Below the pieces are notes generated by a model that did no database searches, was not told the DNA's origin, and saw only the letters and a list, made by a program, of their open reading frames with translations. From Butyrivibrio sp. YAB3001 (GTDB taxonomy: Bacteria > Bacillota > Clostridia > Lachnospirales > Lachnospiraceae), in assembly GCF_900112195.1 (NCBI RefSeq), contig NZ_FOKR01000008.1:1-64000 (forward strand): DNA of 64,000 bases. The letters run 5' to 3'. Below, in pieces: positions 7,635-17,300 of this stretch (the first letter of the stretch is position 1; every line of letters begins with the position of its first letter). The position numbers and the translations under genes were made by a program.

Positions 7635-8693
7635 ATGAAAAATTTTGATTACAGTAAAAAATGGGAAAAACTACTGACTCCGGAAATAGTGGCACTGCTT
7701 ACGCAGATTCATGAGTATAAAGGTGTGCAGTCATTTTTTATAGAAACGAAGGCAGATGCGCTGACACAGCTTGTGGAGATTGCAAAGATCCAGAGTACAG
7801 AGGCATCCAACAAGATTGAAGGTATCTATACTTCTGATGCGAGACTGAAAGCGCTAGTTAAAGATAAGACTACGCCTAAGACGAGAAACGAGCGAGAGAT
7901 TGCCGGATACAGGGATGTACTTAATACAATCCATGAGAGTCATGATTACATCTCGATAAGACCGAATATGATCCTTCAGCTTCACAGAGATTTATATAAG
8001 TTTGAAGGTTATGATATCGGTGGGAAGTATAAAGCAGCGGATAACATCATTGAGGAAGAGGATGAACAGGGCAACAAATTTGTAAGATTCAGACCGGTTT
8101 CTGCATGGGAAACGCCCGAGGCAATCGAGAATCTTTGTAATGAATTTGACAAAGCTCTCGGAACCGGAACAATAGATCCGCTTCTTCTGATACCAATGTT
8201 TATACTGGATTTTTTATGCATCCATCCGTTTAATGACGGCAACGGAAGAATGAGCAGACTGCTTACATTGCTGATGCTGTACAGGGCTGGATACATCGTA
8301 GGAAAGTACATCAGTATCGAGCATCTGATTGAAAAGACTAAAACATCATATTATGAGTGTCTGCAGGAAAGCTCTCTTAACTGGTATGAGGAAGAGAATA
8401 ATTATGTTCCGTTTGTACAATATATGCTCGGCGTTGTAGTTGCCGCATACAGAGATTTCTCTGATAGAGTAGAGACATTGGTTACCAGCGGCCTTTCAAA
8501 ACCGGAGCGCGTGGCTGAATTGATAAAAAATACTTACGGCGAGATCACGAAGTCGCAGATCATGGAGAAATGCCCTGACATAAGCCGCATAACTGTTGAG
8601 AGGGCACTGTCAGAACTTCTGTCATCGGAAAGCATAATAAAGATTGGTGGCGGCAGATATACAAAATACGTTTGGAACAGAGATAAGGAATAG
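7635..8693 (+). CDS. Fic family protein with C-terminal winged helix
   Basis: The Fic core motif is complete: HPFNDGNGRMSR at about residues 197-208 counted from ATG 7635. An N-terminal inhibitory helix motif [S/T]xxxE[G/N] is visible near residues 58-63 (SNKIEG), so this is a class II, self-inhibited Fic enzyme. Fic enzymes transfer AMP or other nucleotide parts to protein hydroxyls. The last 60 residues (TKSQIMEKCPDISRITVERA) form a winged helix-turn-helix typical of this subgroup, probably for DNA binding. ATG 7635 is chosen over an upstream TTG because GAGGA lies seven bases before it. Only 12 bp separate it from hsdM, so it is probably co-transcribed with the restriction-modification genes. 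The target protein is unknown; a role in defence or in controlling the system is inferred from context. Confidence 0.88.
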   Translation: MKNFDYSKKWEKLLTPEIVALLTQIHEYKGVQSFFIETKADALTQLVEIAKIQSTEASNKIEGIYTSDARLKALVKDKTTPKTRNEREIAGYRDVLNTIHESHDYISIRPNMILQLHRDLYKFEGYDIGGKYKAADNIIEEEDEQGNKFVRFRPVSAWETPEAIENLCNEFDKALGTGTIDPLLLIPMFILDFLCIHPFNDGNGRMSRLLTLLMLYRAGYIVGKYISIEHLIEKTKTSYYECLQESSLNWYEEENNYVPFVQYMLGVVVAAYRDFSDRVETLVTSGLSKPERVAELIKNTYGEITKSQIMEKCPDISRITVERALSELLSSESIIKIGGGRYTKYVWNRDKE

Positions 8694-8705
8694 AGGAGAA
8701 CGATA

Positions 8706-10205
8706 ATGACCGGAGAACTTGGTAATAAGATTGATAGTTTGTGGGAAATCTTTTGGAACGGCGGGATCACAAATCCGCTCGATGTTGTTGAGCAGATGAC
8801 ATACCTCATGTTTATAAAGGATCTGGATGATACAGATAACCTCCGCGCAAAGGAAGCAGCCATGCTTGGGCTTTCTTACAAGAGCATATTTGCAGATGAA
8901 GTTGAGATCGGAGACCGTAAGGTTGATGGTAATCAGCTTAAGTGGTCTACCTTCCACGACTTCCCAGCGCAGAGAATGTATTCAGTTGTCCAGGAATGGG
9001 TATTCCCTTTTATAAAGAATCTTCACGGAGACAAGAACTCTGCCTATAGCAAATACATGGATGACGCGATCTTTAAGGTAAACACTCCTTTGATGCTCTC
9101 CAAGATTGTTGATGCTATGGATGAAATATATTCCATGATGGAAGAACTACACCAGACAGACATCCGTGGTGATGTATATGAGTACCTTCTTTCTAAGATT
9201 GCTCAGTCTGGCGTTAACGGTCAGTTTAGAACACCGAGACACATCATCCGTATGATGGTAGAGATGATGGATCCGAAGCCTACAGACTTTATCTGCGATC
9301 CGGCTTGCGGAACTTCAGGATTCCTTGTAACCAGCGGAGACTACTTAAGAGAAAAATACAAGAAGGAAGTACTTCTTGATAAACAGAACAGAAATCACTT
9401 CATGAATGATATGTTCCACGGATATGACATGGACAGAACTATGCTTCGAATCGGCGCCATGAATATGATGACTCACGGAGTAGAGAACCCGTTTATTGAG
9501 TACCGTGACAGCTTATCCGATCAGAATCCAGATAAGGATATGTATTCCCTTATTCTGGCGAATCCGCCGTTTAAGGGCAACCTCGATGCAGACACCGTAT
9601 CAACAGACCTTCAAAAGGTATGCAAAACCAAGAAGACAGAGCTTTTGTTCCTTGCGCTGTTTGTAAGAATGCTTAAGATTGGCGGAAGATGCGCTTGTAT
9701 CGTTCCTGATGGAGTGCTCTTTGGATCTTCCAATGCACATAAGGCTATAAGAAAGGAAATTGTAGAAAATCAGCGACTTGAAGCGGTGATTTCCATGCCT
9801 TCCGGTGTATTTAAACCTTATGCCGGAGTTTCTACCGGAATACTTATTTTTACCAAGACCGGCCACGGCGGAACAGATGATGTATGGTTCTATGATATGA
9901 CTGCCGATGGCTTCAGTCTTGATGATAAGCGTACTGAAATCAAGGATAACGATATCCCTGATATCATCAGCCGCTTCAAAAATCTTGAAGCTGAAAAAGA
10001 CAGAAAACGTACGGACAAGTCTTTTATGGTTTCTAAGAAGGAAATTGCTGATAATGATTATGATCTCTCTATCAACAAGTACAAAGAAGTTGAATATGTA
10101 GCGGTAGAGTATCCGCCAACGTCAGAGATTATGGCAAATATCAGAGAAATCGAGAAGCAGATCAGCCAGGAGATGGATGAACTTGAAAAGCTTCTATCTG
10201 AGTGA
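8706..10205 (+). CDS. type I restriction-modification DNA methyltransferase subunit M
   Basis: This 499-aa protein has the HsdM N-terminal helical domain (residues 10-160) and an N6-adenine methyltransferase domain with motif I DPACGTSGF at about 198-206 and motif IV NPPF at about 286-289. GQFRTPRHI (172-180) is the usual HsdM sequence before motif X/I. With HsdS it methylates the recognition site, and with HsdR forms the restriction complex. GAGGAG is six bases before the ATG. Order here is Fic, hsdM, AbiJ-like gene, hsdS, two small genes, HipA-like, hsdR, STAND ATPase, all on the plus strand. Confidence 0.95.
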   Translation: MTGELGNKIDSLWEIFWNGGITNPLDVVEQMTYLMFIKDLDDTDNLRAKEAAMLGLSYKSIFADEVEIGDRKVDGNQLKWSTFHDFPAQRMYSVVQEWVFPFIKNLHGDKNSAYSKYMDDAIFKVNTPLMLSKIVDAMDEIYSMMEELHQTDIRGDVYEYLLSKIAQSGVNGQFRTPRHIIRMMVEMMDPKPTDFICDPACGTSGFLVTSGDYLREKYKKEVLLDKQNRNHFMNDMFHGYDMDRTMLRIGAMNMMTHGVENPFIEYRDSLSDQNPDKDMYSLILANPPFKGNLDADTVSTDLQKVCKTKKTELLFLALFVRMLKIGGRCACIVPDGVLFGSSNAHKAIRKEIVENQRLEAVISMPSGVFKPYAGVSTGILIFTKTGHGGTDDVWFYDMTADGFSLDDKRTEIKDNDIPDIISRFKNLEAEKDRKRTDKSFMVSKKEIADNDYDLSINKYKEVEYVAVEYPPTSEIMANIREIEKQISQEMDELEKLLSE

Positions 10206-10220
10206 AACTGGAGATTGTAA

Positions 10221-11126
10221 ATGAAGAAAGTAAGTAAACGAGGAGGTTTTTCCGACCGAAACGCAATTAAGCCAGAGAATGTAGAAATTCAGCTGCATGA
10301 CTTTGATAAAAGGACAAGGGTTCAGTTGCAAAATATGATTAGCAATTTTTATAGTGCTGTATACGATCATGATTTGTATTTTGGGAGACCTTATATTCAA
10401 AAGTTTATACGATTTGTTCTTGGAACGGTATATTCTGAGACAATTGATACTAGAAAAACATATGATGATGACCCAATTATTAAGATGATAAATGACACGA
10501 TTCTTAATGGAGATTATGACGAAGTCCTCACTTTAGTAGAGGCTTTAGTTCAGTATTGGGATTCATATCTAAAGGAAAACAGGGGCTATCAGTATTATGA
10601 TGAGTATAGCAATACTTATCATGAGACATCAATTTATGAAGTGGCAAATGCCCATTTTGAACAAGAATATGTCGGGTATAGATTTGTAGATGGAATAATT
10701 GTCCCGATAAGCGACTCTTACGAGGTGGAAACCGTTAATGAGACTTTGAAAAATGAATATCAGCCTGTTTATGAGCATATTTCGAAGGCGAATAAATTAT
10801 TAGCAGATAGAGAAAATCCGGATTATGAAAACTCTATAAAAGAGAGTATAAGTGCTGTAGAAGCTATTTGCGAAATAATAACCGAAACAAAAGGGAAAGA
10901 AGCTACTCTGGGTAACATGCTTAAAAAACTAGAGGAGAATGGGGTGGAGATTCATAAAGGATTGAAGTCAGCTTTTAATATTTTGTATGGTTACACATCT
11001 GATGCCAATGGAATAAGACATGCAGGAGATATTGGCGGCCCTTCTTCAACATTTGAAGAAGCAAAGTTTATGTTGATAGCATGTTGCGCTTTTGTCAATT
11101 ATCTTACGGCAATCTGTGCAGATTAA
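10221..11126 (+). CDS. AbiJ-NTD4-like / HEPN-type protein inside the hsd operon
   Basis: The N-terminal part (FSDRNAIKP...IQLHDFDKRTRVQLQNMI) matches the pattern of the AbiJ N-terminal domain 4 family. The C-terminal 110 residues (YENSIKESISAVEAICEII ... TLGNMLKKL ... SDANGIRHAG) have the helical pattern of HEPN-like abortive-infection C-terminal domains. The classic HEPN RNase motif RxxxxH is approximated by RHAG near residue 269 but the full motif is not evident, so RNase activity is uncertain. It sits between hsdM and hsdS, 16 bp after the former. Such insertions in type I loci are known in other bacteria and suggest a back-up abortive function. A GGAG site precedes the ATG. Confidence 0.7.
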   Translation: MKKVSKRGGFSDRNAIKPENVEIQLHDFDKRTRVQLQNMISNFYSAVYDHDLYFGRPYIQKFIRFVLGTVYSETIDTRKTYDDDPIIKMINDTILNGDYDEVLTLVEALVQYWDSYLKENRGYQYYDEYSNTYHETSIYEVANAHFEQEYVGYRFVDGIIVPISDSYEVETVNETLKNEYQPVYEHISKANKLLADRENPDYENSIKESISAVEAICEIITETKGKEATLGNMLKKLEENGVEIHKGLKSAFNILYGYTSDANGIRHAGDIGGPSSTFEEAKFMLIACCAFVNYLTAICAD

Positions 11127-11167
11127 AAGAAAGGCAAACCACAAATTAAGGTTTGTAGGAACGATAA

Positions 11168-12337
11168 ATGGAAAAAATAAAGTTAGGTGATTTATGTAAG
11201 CCAAGTGGTAGACAGATAAAAGAAGATAAAGATACTCTTATTGATTATATAGATATCTCCGCCGTGGATAATGAAACTAAGAAGGTTACTGGGTATCAGA
11301 CAATCACATTTGGAGAATCTCCGAGCAGAGCACGTAAAGCTGTTAAACGTGGAAATATTCTGGTTTCAACAGTAAGGCCGAATCTAAATGCGGTAGCATT
11401 ACTTGAAGAAGATACTCCAAATGTTTCAGTCGCTTCTACAGGTTTTTGCGTTTTAGAGAGCAAAGATGATGTTGATCCTAGATTTATATTCAACTTCTGC
11501 AAATCTAAGCCTTTTATAGATGACATGGTGTCACAAGCTACAGGAGCGAGCTATCCAGCGGTCAGTGATAAGATTGTTAGATCTGCGCTTATCCCAAAGT
11601 ATTCGTATCAAGAGCAACAGCATATCAGCAATGTTCTTGATAAATTGGCGGGGATAATAGATAGCAGAAGAATAGAACTGCAGAAATTAGACAATCTCAT
11701 CAAAGCCCGATTTGTCGAGCTCTTTGGCGATTTGATGGAAAATCCATTAGGATGGCCAGTTATGACAATTGCGGATGTCTCTACATTTCTAAAAAGTGGA
11801 CTGTCACGAAAATTGTCAGATGATGATATAGGCTTACCGGTTATAAGATCTGGAAATATACAAGACGGACAATTTATATTTGATGATGTGAAATATTGGT
11901 ATATTGACGATCCACAGGGTGCAAATACTAAAGATTATATTCTCAATGACGGTGATGTTTTGGTGAATTTTATTAATAGTTCATCACAGATTGGTAAGAC
12001 AGCTATATATCGTGATACAGGGCGTGATTGCATTTATACTACAAATATTTTCAGAATGAAACTTGCCGATAATTGTAATGAATACTACTACAATTGGTTT
12101 GCTATGAGTGATTATTATTATAGACATTTGCAAAGCATAATCCAGCCAGCGGTTAATCAAGCTAGTTTTACTACTGTAAATTTCTTAAAGTTACCAATTC
12201 CTCTTCCTCCAAAAGAGAAACAAGGGGAGTTTGCGGATTTTGTAAAACAAGTCGACAAATCAAAAGTTGCCTTGCAGAAGGCACTGGATGAAACACAGAC
12301 TCTTTTCGATAGTCTAATGCAGAAATATTTTGGATAG
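11168..12337 (+). CDS. type I restriction-modification specificity subunit S
   Basis: This 389-aa protein has the two-part HsdS layout: target recognition domain 1 at about residues 1-145, a central coiled conserved region (QEQQHISNVLDKLAGIIDSR, then LDNLIKARFVELFG), target recognition domain 2 at about 190-350 (WPVMTIADVSTFLKSG ... INSSSQIGKTA), and a second conserved helix (FADFVKQVDKSKVAL). It determines the DNA sequence recognised by HsdM and HsdR. Length is normal and both halves look intact. It lies 41 bp after the AbiJ-like gene. Confidence 0.92.
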   Translation: MEKIKLGDLCKPSGRQIKEDKDTLIDYIDISAVDNETKKVTGYQTITFGESPSRARKAVKRGNILVSTVRPNLNAVALLEEDTPNVSVASTGFCVLESKDDVDPRFIFNFCKSKPFIDDMVSQATGASYPAVSDKIVRSALIPKYSYQEQQHISNVLDKLAGIIDSRRIELQKLDNLIKARFVELFGDLMENPLGWPVMTIADVSTFLKSGLSRKLSDDDIGLPVIRSGNIQDGQFIFDDVKYWYIDDPQGANTKDYILNDGDVLVNFINSSSQIGKTAIYRDTGRDCIYTTNIFRMKLADNCNEYYYNWFAMSDYYYRHLQSIIQPAVNQASFTTVNFLKLPIPLPPKEKQGEFADFVKQVDKSKVALQKALDETQTLFDSLMQKYFG

Positions 12338-12347
12338 GTGAAAGATT

Positions 12348-12779
12348 ATGAACTGGGATGCAATAACGGGAATAGGAACAATCGGAGCTACCTGCGTCGG
12401 AATCATTGGCATATGGTTAAATTTGTATGAAAAAACAAAGAAGTTGCTAATTAAAGCAGAGTTTGAACCTCGATTTGTGATATATGCAACTAATGATTCT
12501 ATGCGGACTGTGATTATAACTAAAATAGTGTTTAGCATTGATACTCAAGTCTTTTATGTGGATATCCGTGATGGATTGCAGGAACTCTGTATACAACCAA
12601 GCGGAGTGGATAGAATTACCTTTAATGGAAGCAGTGTAGTACAGTCTTATCATAAGGCTGGAATGGAAAAGCTGTGCAATCCGGCTGATAAGATAGATAT
12701 TACCATTCATGATAATTATAAAAGAAAATACAAGATAAGAACTGATTTGACTATAGGGATGTTTGAAAGTGATTTGTAA
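12348..12779 (+). CDS. small membrane-anchored hypothetical protein
   Basis: This 143-aa protein has one N-terminal membrane helix (about residues 5-25, GIGTIGATCVGIIGIW) and a beta-rich soluble remainder (FEPRFVIYATND, IVFSIDTQVFYVD) that looks like a small Ig-like or jelly-roll fold. I do not recognise a named family. GTGAAAG precedes the ATG, 10 bp after hsdS, so it is in the operon. Proteins of this outline occur near defence loci, but no function can be assigned. Confidence 0.55.
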   Translation: MNWDAITGIGTIGATCVGIIGIWLNLYEKTKKLLIKAEFEPRFVIYATNDSMRTVIITKIVFSIDTQVFYVDIRDGLQELCIQPSGVDRITFNGSSVVQSYHKAGMEKLCNPADKIDITIHDNYKRKYKIRTDLTIGMFESDL

Positions 12780-12933
12780 ATGAGGTTTGTTTATGACTAT
12801 CACAGCATACATGATACTTGGCGATATAAATAGTTGCTTGAGATGTTACGAAAACTGCACTAAAATGTCATAAAAACTTCATTGTTTATCTTTAGGTAAG
12901 GCTTTACTATCAAAAAAAGAAGGAGGGAAGGCC

Positions 12934-13128
12934 ATGAATGATTATAAGATTTCAGTTGAAATTGAGCCAGCGGATGCGTACAGAAAGGCTAAAAGCGATA
13001 TGCTAAAGGCAATAGAGTCAATACGACTGCTTGCTCCTGTTCAGCAACAAAAGTTGGCGGAAGAATTACTTGGCACTGTCGGCTTTGCAAACTTTTGTCA
13101 ATTACTTGACCGGTATTTTAGACGGTGA
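12934..13128 (+). CDS. small hypothetical protein, 64 aa
   Basis: A strong AAGGAGGG site precedes the ATG by about six bases, so the gene is probably real. The product is a mostly helical, charged 64-residue protein (ADAYRKAKSDMLKAIESIRL, QQKLAEELLGT). It has no recognised motif. It lies just before the HipA-like kinase gene, 49 bp away, the position where a small HTH or antitoxin-type partner is often found, but no HTH is visible. Confidence 0.55.
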   Translation: MNDYKISVEIEPADAYRKAKSDMLKAIESIRLLAPVQQQKLAEELLGTVGFANFCQLLDRYFRR

Positions 13129-13177
13129 ATATAATAGCGAACCTGATTAATTTAAATGCCCAATAGGGAGTTTTTTT

Positions 13178-14323
13178 ATGGAATACATTTTAAAACTATT
13201 TGACGTAGATTTAATTAAATTTAAAATTATTGAGAACTTGTCTGATCCTGTGTTACAGATTACATGGATAAATGAAAAGAAAAAGCATCTGCTTCCTTTA
13301 GGTATGGAACTAAGCGACAAAGGCATTGCTTCTTGGCTGAAGAACAGAACTATTCCAAAAAACCGAGCCTATGTTAATGCCTTCCTTGCAAAGTGTGGTC
13401 TTAATGCCAACAGGCCTATGGATGTAATCTCAGTTTGCAGAGGTTTATCCTTAAATGATTCATACTGGGTAGTGGAAGAAGGATTTGCAGGAACATTTGG
13501 AGATAATAATCTCTATGAGAATAATTTCAGCCGTGTGCTTGCCATGATTGCTTTTACCGGATATGGGAGCAGTGCCAGATCTTCATTGGCATCTTCTCCG
13601 GAGTTTACAACAAACGGAATGCTTCCAAAATGTTGGAGAAGAATTAGCGGGAAAGTTTATCTTTATAAAGGAGCTACATCGGGAGCATCCAATACGGGGA
13701 ATGAACCGTATTCGGAATTATATGCATATGAGATAGGGACAGCCTTGGGTATGAATGTTGTTCCTTACAAGGTTTCAAAATGGAAGAAGCAATTGTGCTC
13801 TGCATGTGAATTGTTTACGAGTAAAGATATAGCTTTTGTTCCTATAGGTCGGGTAGTAAAAACAGGTGGGATGAGGGCAGTACGAGAGTATTATGAGAAA
13901 CTTGGATCTGAATATGTAGATGCACTTAACGATATGATAGTGTTAGATGCAGTGATCTACAATACTGACAGGCACTTTGGCAATTTCGGAGTGCTTGTGG
14001 ATAGTAAAACAAATAAGATAATAGCTCCGGCACCATTGTTTGACCATGGAAATTCCCTGTTTAATCTAGCAGGAGAAGAAAACTGGGCAGATGAGAAACT
14101 ACTTAAGGAATATGCCGAGACATTACTTCCTTGTGTATATGAAGATTATATGGAAGAGGCAAAAAATGTAATGGACAGCAGATTAAAAGAAAAGTTAAGA
14201 AAGTTGCTGACATATAATTTGAAAAAATCAGGTGCGTATAATTATTCTTCAGATAGATTGAAATTGATCAGTAGGATGATTCAGGAAAGAGCGCGTATGA
14301 TATTGGATGGGAAGGAGGCATAG
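13178..14323 (+). CDS. HipA/CtkA-like protein kinase
   Basis: The C-terminal half has the kinase features of the HipA family: a Lys in VYLYKG (about 164) likely for ATP, the catalytic segment NTDRHFGN at about 262-269 and the metal-binding DHG at about 289-291. The N-terminal 90 residues lack the usual HipA N1 subdomain and instead form a small helical domain (SWLKNRTIPKNRAYVNAFL). In CtkA and similar kinases this fold phosphorylates host or own proteins; target unknown. No HipB-type antitoxin is adjacent. AGGGAG precedes the ATG. Its position between hsdS and hsdR suggests it travels with the restriction system. Confidence 0.75.
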   Translation: MEYILKLFDVDLIKFKIIENLSDPVLQITWINEKKKHLLPLGMELSDKGIASWLKNRTIPKNRAYVNAFLAKCGLNANRPMDVISVCRGLSLNDSYWVVEEGFAGTFGDNNLYENNFSRVLAMIAFTGYGSSARSSLASSPEFTTNGMLPKCWRRISGKVYLYKGATSGASNTGNEPYSELYAYEIGTALGMNVVPYKVSKWKKQLCSACELFTSKDIAFVPIGRVVKTGGMRAVREYYEKLGSEYVDALNDMIVLDAVIYNTDRHFGNFGVLVDSKTNKIIAPAPLFDHGNSLFNLAGEENWADEKLLKEYAETLLPCVYEDYMEEAKNVMDSRLKEKLRKLLTYNLKKSGAYNYSSDRLKLISRMIQERARMILDGKEA

Positions 14324-14365
14324 CGCATGACCGCCCGATATTTTTCCACGGTCATGCGTTTTTCG
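14324..14365 (+). terminator. terminator between HipA-like gene and hsdR
   Basis: A perfect 10-bp inverted repeat (14324-14333 with 14349-14358, CGCATGACCG/CGGTCATGCG) is followed by TTTTTC. It begins one base after the HipA-like stop codon and ends where hsdR starts. Confidence 0.75.
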
Positions 14366-14370
14366 TGGCT

Positions 14371-17300
14371 ATGACGAACTTCGATTATCTTCAAAAAGAA
14401 CCGAAATTTGACACGTTTTCCGATGTAGCGATTGCGGCAGAGAAAATATTGTATATAGATCTGTCTTCCTGCATCATCAACTGCCGGAGGGCGATGGAGT
14501 TTGCAATAAAGTGGATGTATTCGGTTGACGCATCACTTACCATGCCGTATCAGGATAATCTGATAAGTCTTATGAGCACAGAGGAATTCAGAGATATCAT
14601 CGATGAAGACCTTATGAAGCGTATGGACTTCATCCGCAAGATGGGTAACAATGCTGCTCATTCCGGCAAGAAGATCACGGAAGACCAGGCGATACTCTGC
14701 CTTGAGAACCTTCATATTTTCTTTGACTTTGTGTGTTACTGCTATGCTGATGAATACGAAGAACATACCTTTGACAAGTCTTTACTCGCAAAGAATGAAA
14801 CGGAGCAGGTTAAAAAAGATTTCCCTGATGTTGATATAGAAAAGCTGATTGCTGAGAATTCTGCTTTAAAGAAAGAACTGACATCCCGCCGCGAAGAGCA
14901 GGCCGAGACCTATGTTCCGAAGCCGCTTGATTTATCCGAGTACAAAACCCGTAAGATATATATTGATGCTATGCTCATGGATGCCGGTTGGAAGGAAGGC
15001 TCCGATTGGATCAATGAAGTAGAACTTCCGGGAATGCCTAATAAATCCGAAGTCGGCTATGCGGACTATGTTCTTTATGACAATACTCATAAGCCGCTTG
15101 CTGTTATAGAAGCAAAGAGAACCTGCGTCGATGTATCTAAAGGACGTCAACAGGCAAAGCTTTATGCGGATCTTTTAGAGAAACAGTATAAGAGAAGACC
15201 GTGTGTTTTCCTAACTAATGGTTTTGAAACAAGAATTATAGATGGACAGTATCCGGAGAGAAAGGTTGCCTGCATATACTCCAAGGCAGACCTTGAAAAG
15301 ATGTTCAATCTCAGAAGAATGCGGACATCCCTTGATCATATAAATGTAGATAAGAAGATTGCCGGTCGCTATTATCAGGAAGCTGCAATTAAAGCTGTAT
15401 GTGACAGCTTCGATAAGAAGAACCGCAGAAAAGCCCTTCTTGTCATGGCAACAGGTTCCGGTAAGACAAGAACTGTAATAGAACTGTGCCATGTGCTTCT
15501 TGATGCAGGATGGATTAAGAATATCCTTTTCCTTGCGGACAGGACATCGCTTGTAACTCAGGCAAAGAGGGCGTTTGTAAACAACTATTCATCCCTTTCG
15601 GTGACAAACCTTTGTGAAGAGAAGGATAACTATAATGCACATTGCGTTTTTTCAACCTATAAGACAATGATGAACTGCATTGATTCGGTAAAGGTTGAAG
15701 ACCAGAAGTTGTTTACTAGCGGACATTTTGACCTCGTAATATGTGACGAGGCGCACAGGTCCATTTATAACAAATATAGAGATATCTTAACTTACTTTGA
15801 TGCGCCGATTGTGGGTCTTACGGCTACACCTAAGGATGATATCGATAAGAATACATATGAGATATTTGAATTGGAACCCGGCGTTCCGACTTACGGTTAT
15901 GAGCTTGGACAGGCTGTAACCGATGGATATCTTGTGGATTTCTTGTCTGTAGAGACAAAGCTTAAGTTCATAGAGCAAGGAATCGTGTACGCAGATCTTT
16001 CTGAGGAAGATAAAGCAATTTATGAAAGTACTTTTGAGATGGAAGACGGAGATGTTCCGGAAGCTATAAGTTCATCAGCACTTAACTCATGGATTTTTAA
16101 CGAAGATACCATTCGTCAGGTTCTTCATACCGTTATGACAGAGGGTATCAAGATAGATTATGGTCAGAAGCTTGGAAAGACTATTATCTTTGCAAAGAAT
16201 CATGATCATGCCGAAAAAATCCTTGAAATCTTCAATAAGGACTACCCACATTTGAGCGGGTTTGCTCAGGTAATCGACAATAGAATCAACTATGCCCAGA
16301 CTCTTATTGATGAGTTCTCTGAACCTAATAAACTGCCTCAAATTGCAATATCTGTCGATATGATGGATACCGGTATCGATGTACCGGAGGTATTGAACCT
16401 TGTCTTCTTTAAGAAGGTAATGAGCTATGCTAAGTTTTGGCAGATGATCGGACGCGGTACCAGACTATGTCCGGGACTTATTGATGGAGAAGACAAAAGC
16501 AAGTTTTACATTTTTGATTTCTGCGGCAACTTTGAGTTCTTCCGCATGAGCAAGGGAAAACCTACTGCTAATATGATTGCGCTTCAAGGAGCAATCTTTA
16601 ATCTGCAGTTCGAGATTACATATAAGCTACAGGATCTGGAATATCAGGTAGACAGGCTTATAGCATATCGTAATGCTTTGGTAGAAATGATGACCGGTAA
16701 GGTGCAGGAACTTCCGCGTGAAAATTTTGCGGTAAGGCAGCACCTGAAATATGTTGACTTGTATTCAAATGAGGCGAATTATCAGATTCTGACGTATGAA
16801 GATACTTTGATAGTACGTGAAGAACTTGCTCCTCTGATTCTTCCGAACGATGACGAGGCAAGTGCGGTTCGCTTTGACGCCCTTATGTATGGAATAGAAC
16901 TTGCATACCTTGTGGGTAAGAAATACGGAAAAGCCCGCAGCGATTTGTATAAGCGCGTTAGGGGTATAGCCAGCGTTGCAAACATACCGGAAATAAAGGT
17001 GCAGGCAGAACTTATTGATAAGATCCTTCATACGGATTATATCGAAAACTGCGGCATTAATGAGTTTGAGGAAATCAGAGAAAAACTCCGTAATCTTATG
17101 AAGTATATTCCTCATAACAAGCTTCGTTATGATACAAACTTTAAGGATGATATCCTTGATGTTACATGGAACGAGTCGGAGCTTGAAAATGATGATTTGA
17201 AGAATTACAAAGCAAAAGCGGAATATTATATCCGTGAACATCAGGATAATGAGGCAATTAAGAAGCTTAAGTCCAATATTCCGCTGTCTCACGACGACAT

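Noticed and set aside
16765..17292. Minus-strand 175-codon frame inside hsdR
   Set aside because: No start signals and no family features; it is a shadow of the clearly coding plus strand.
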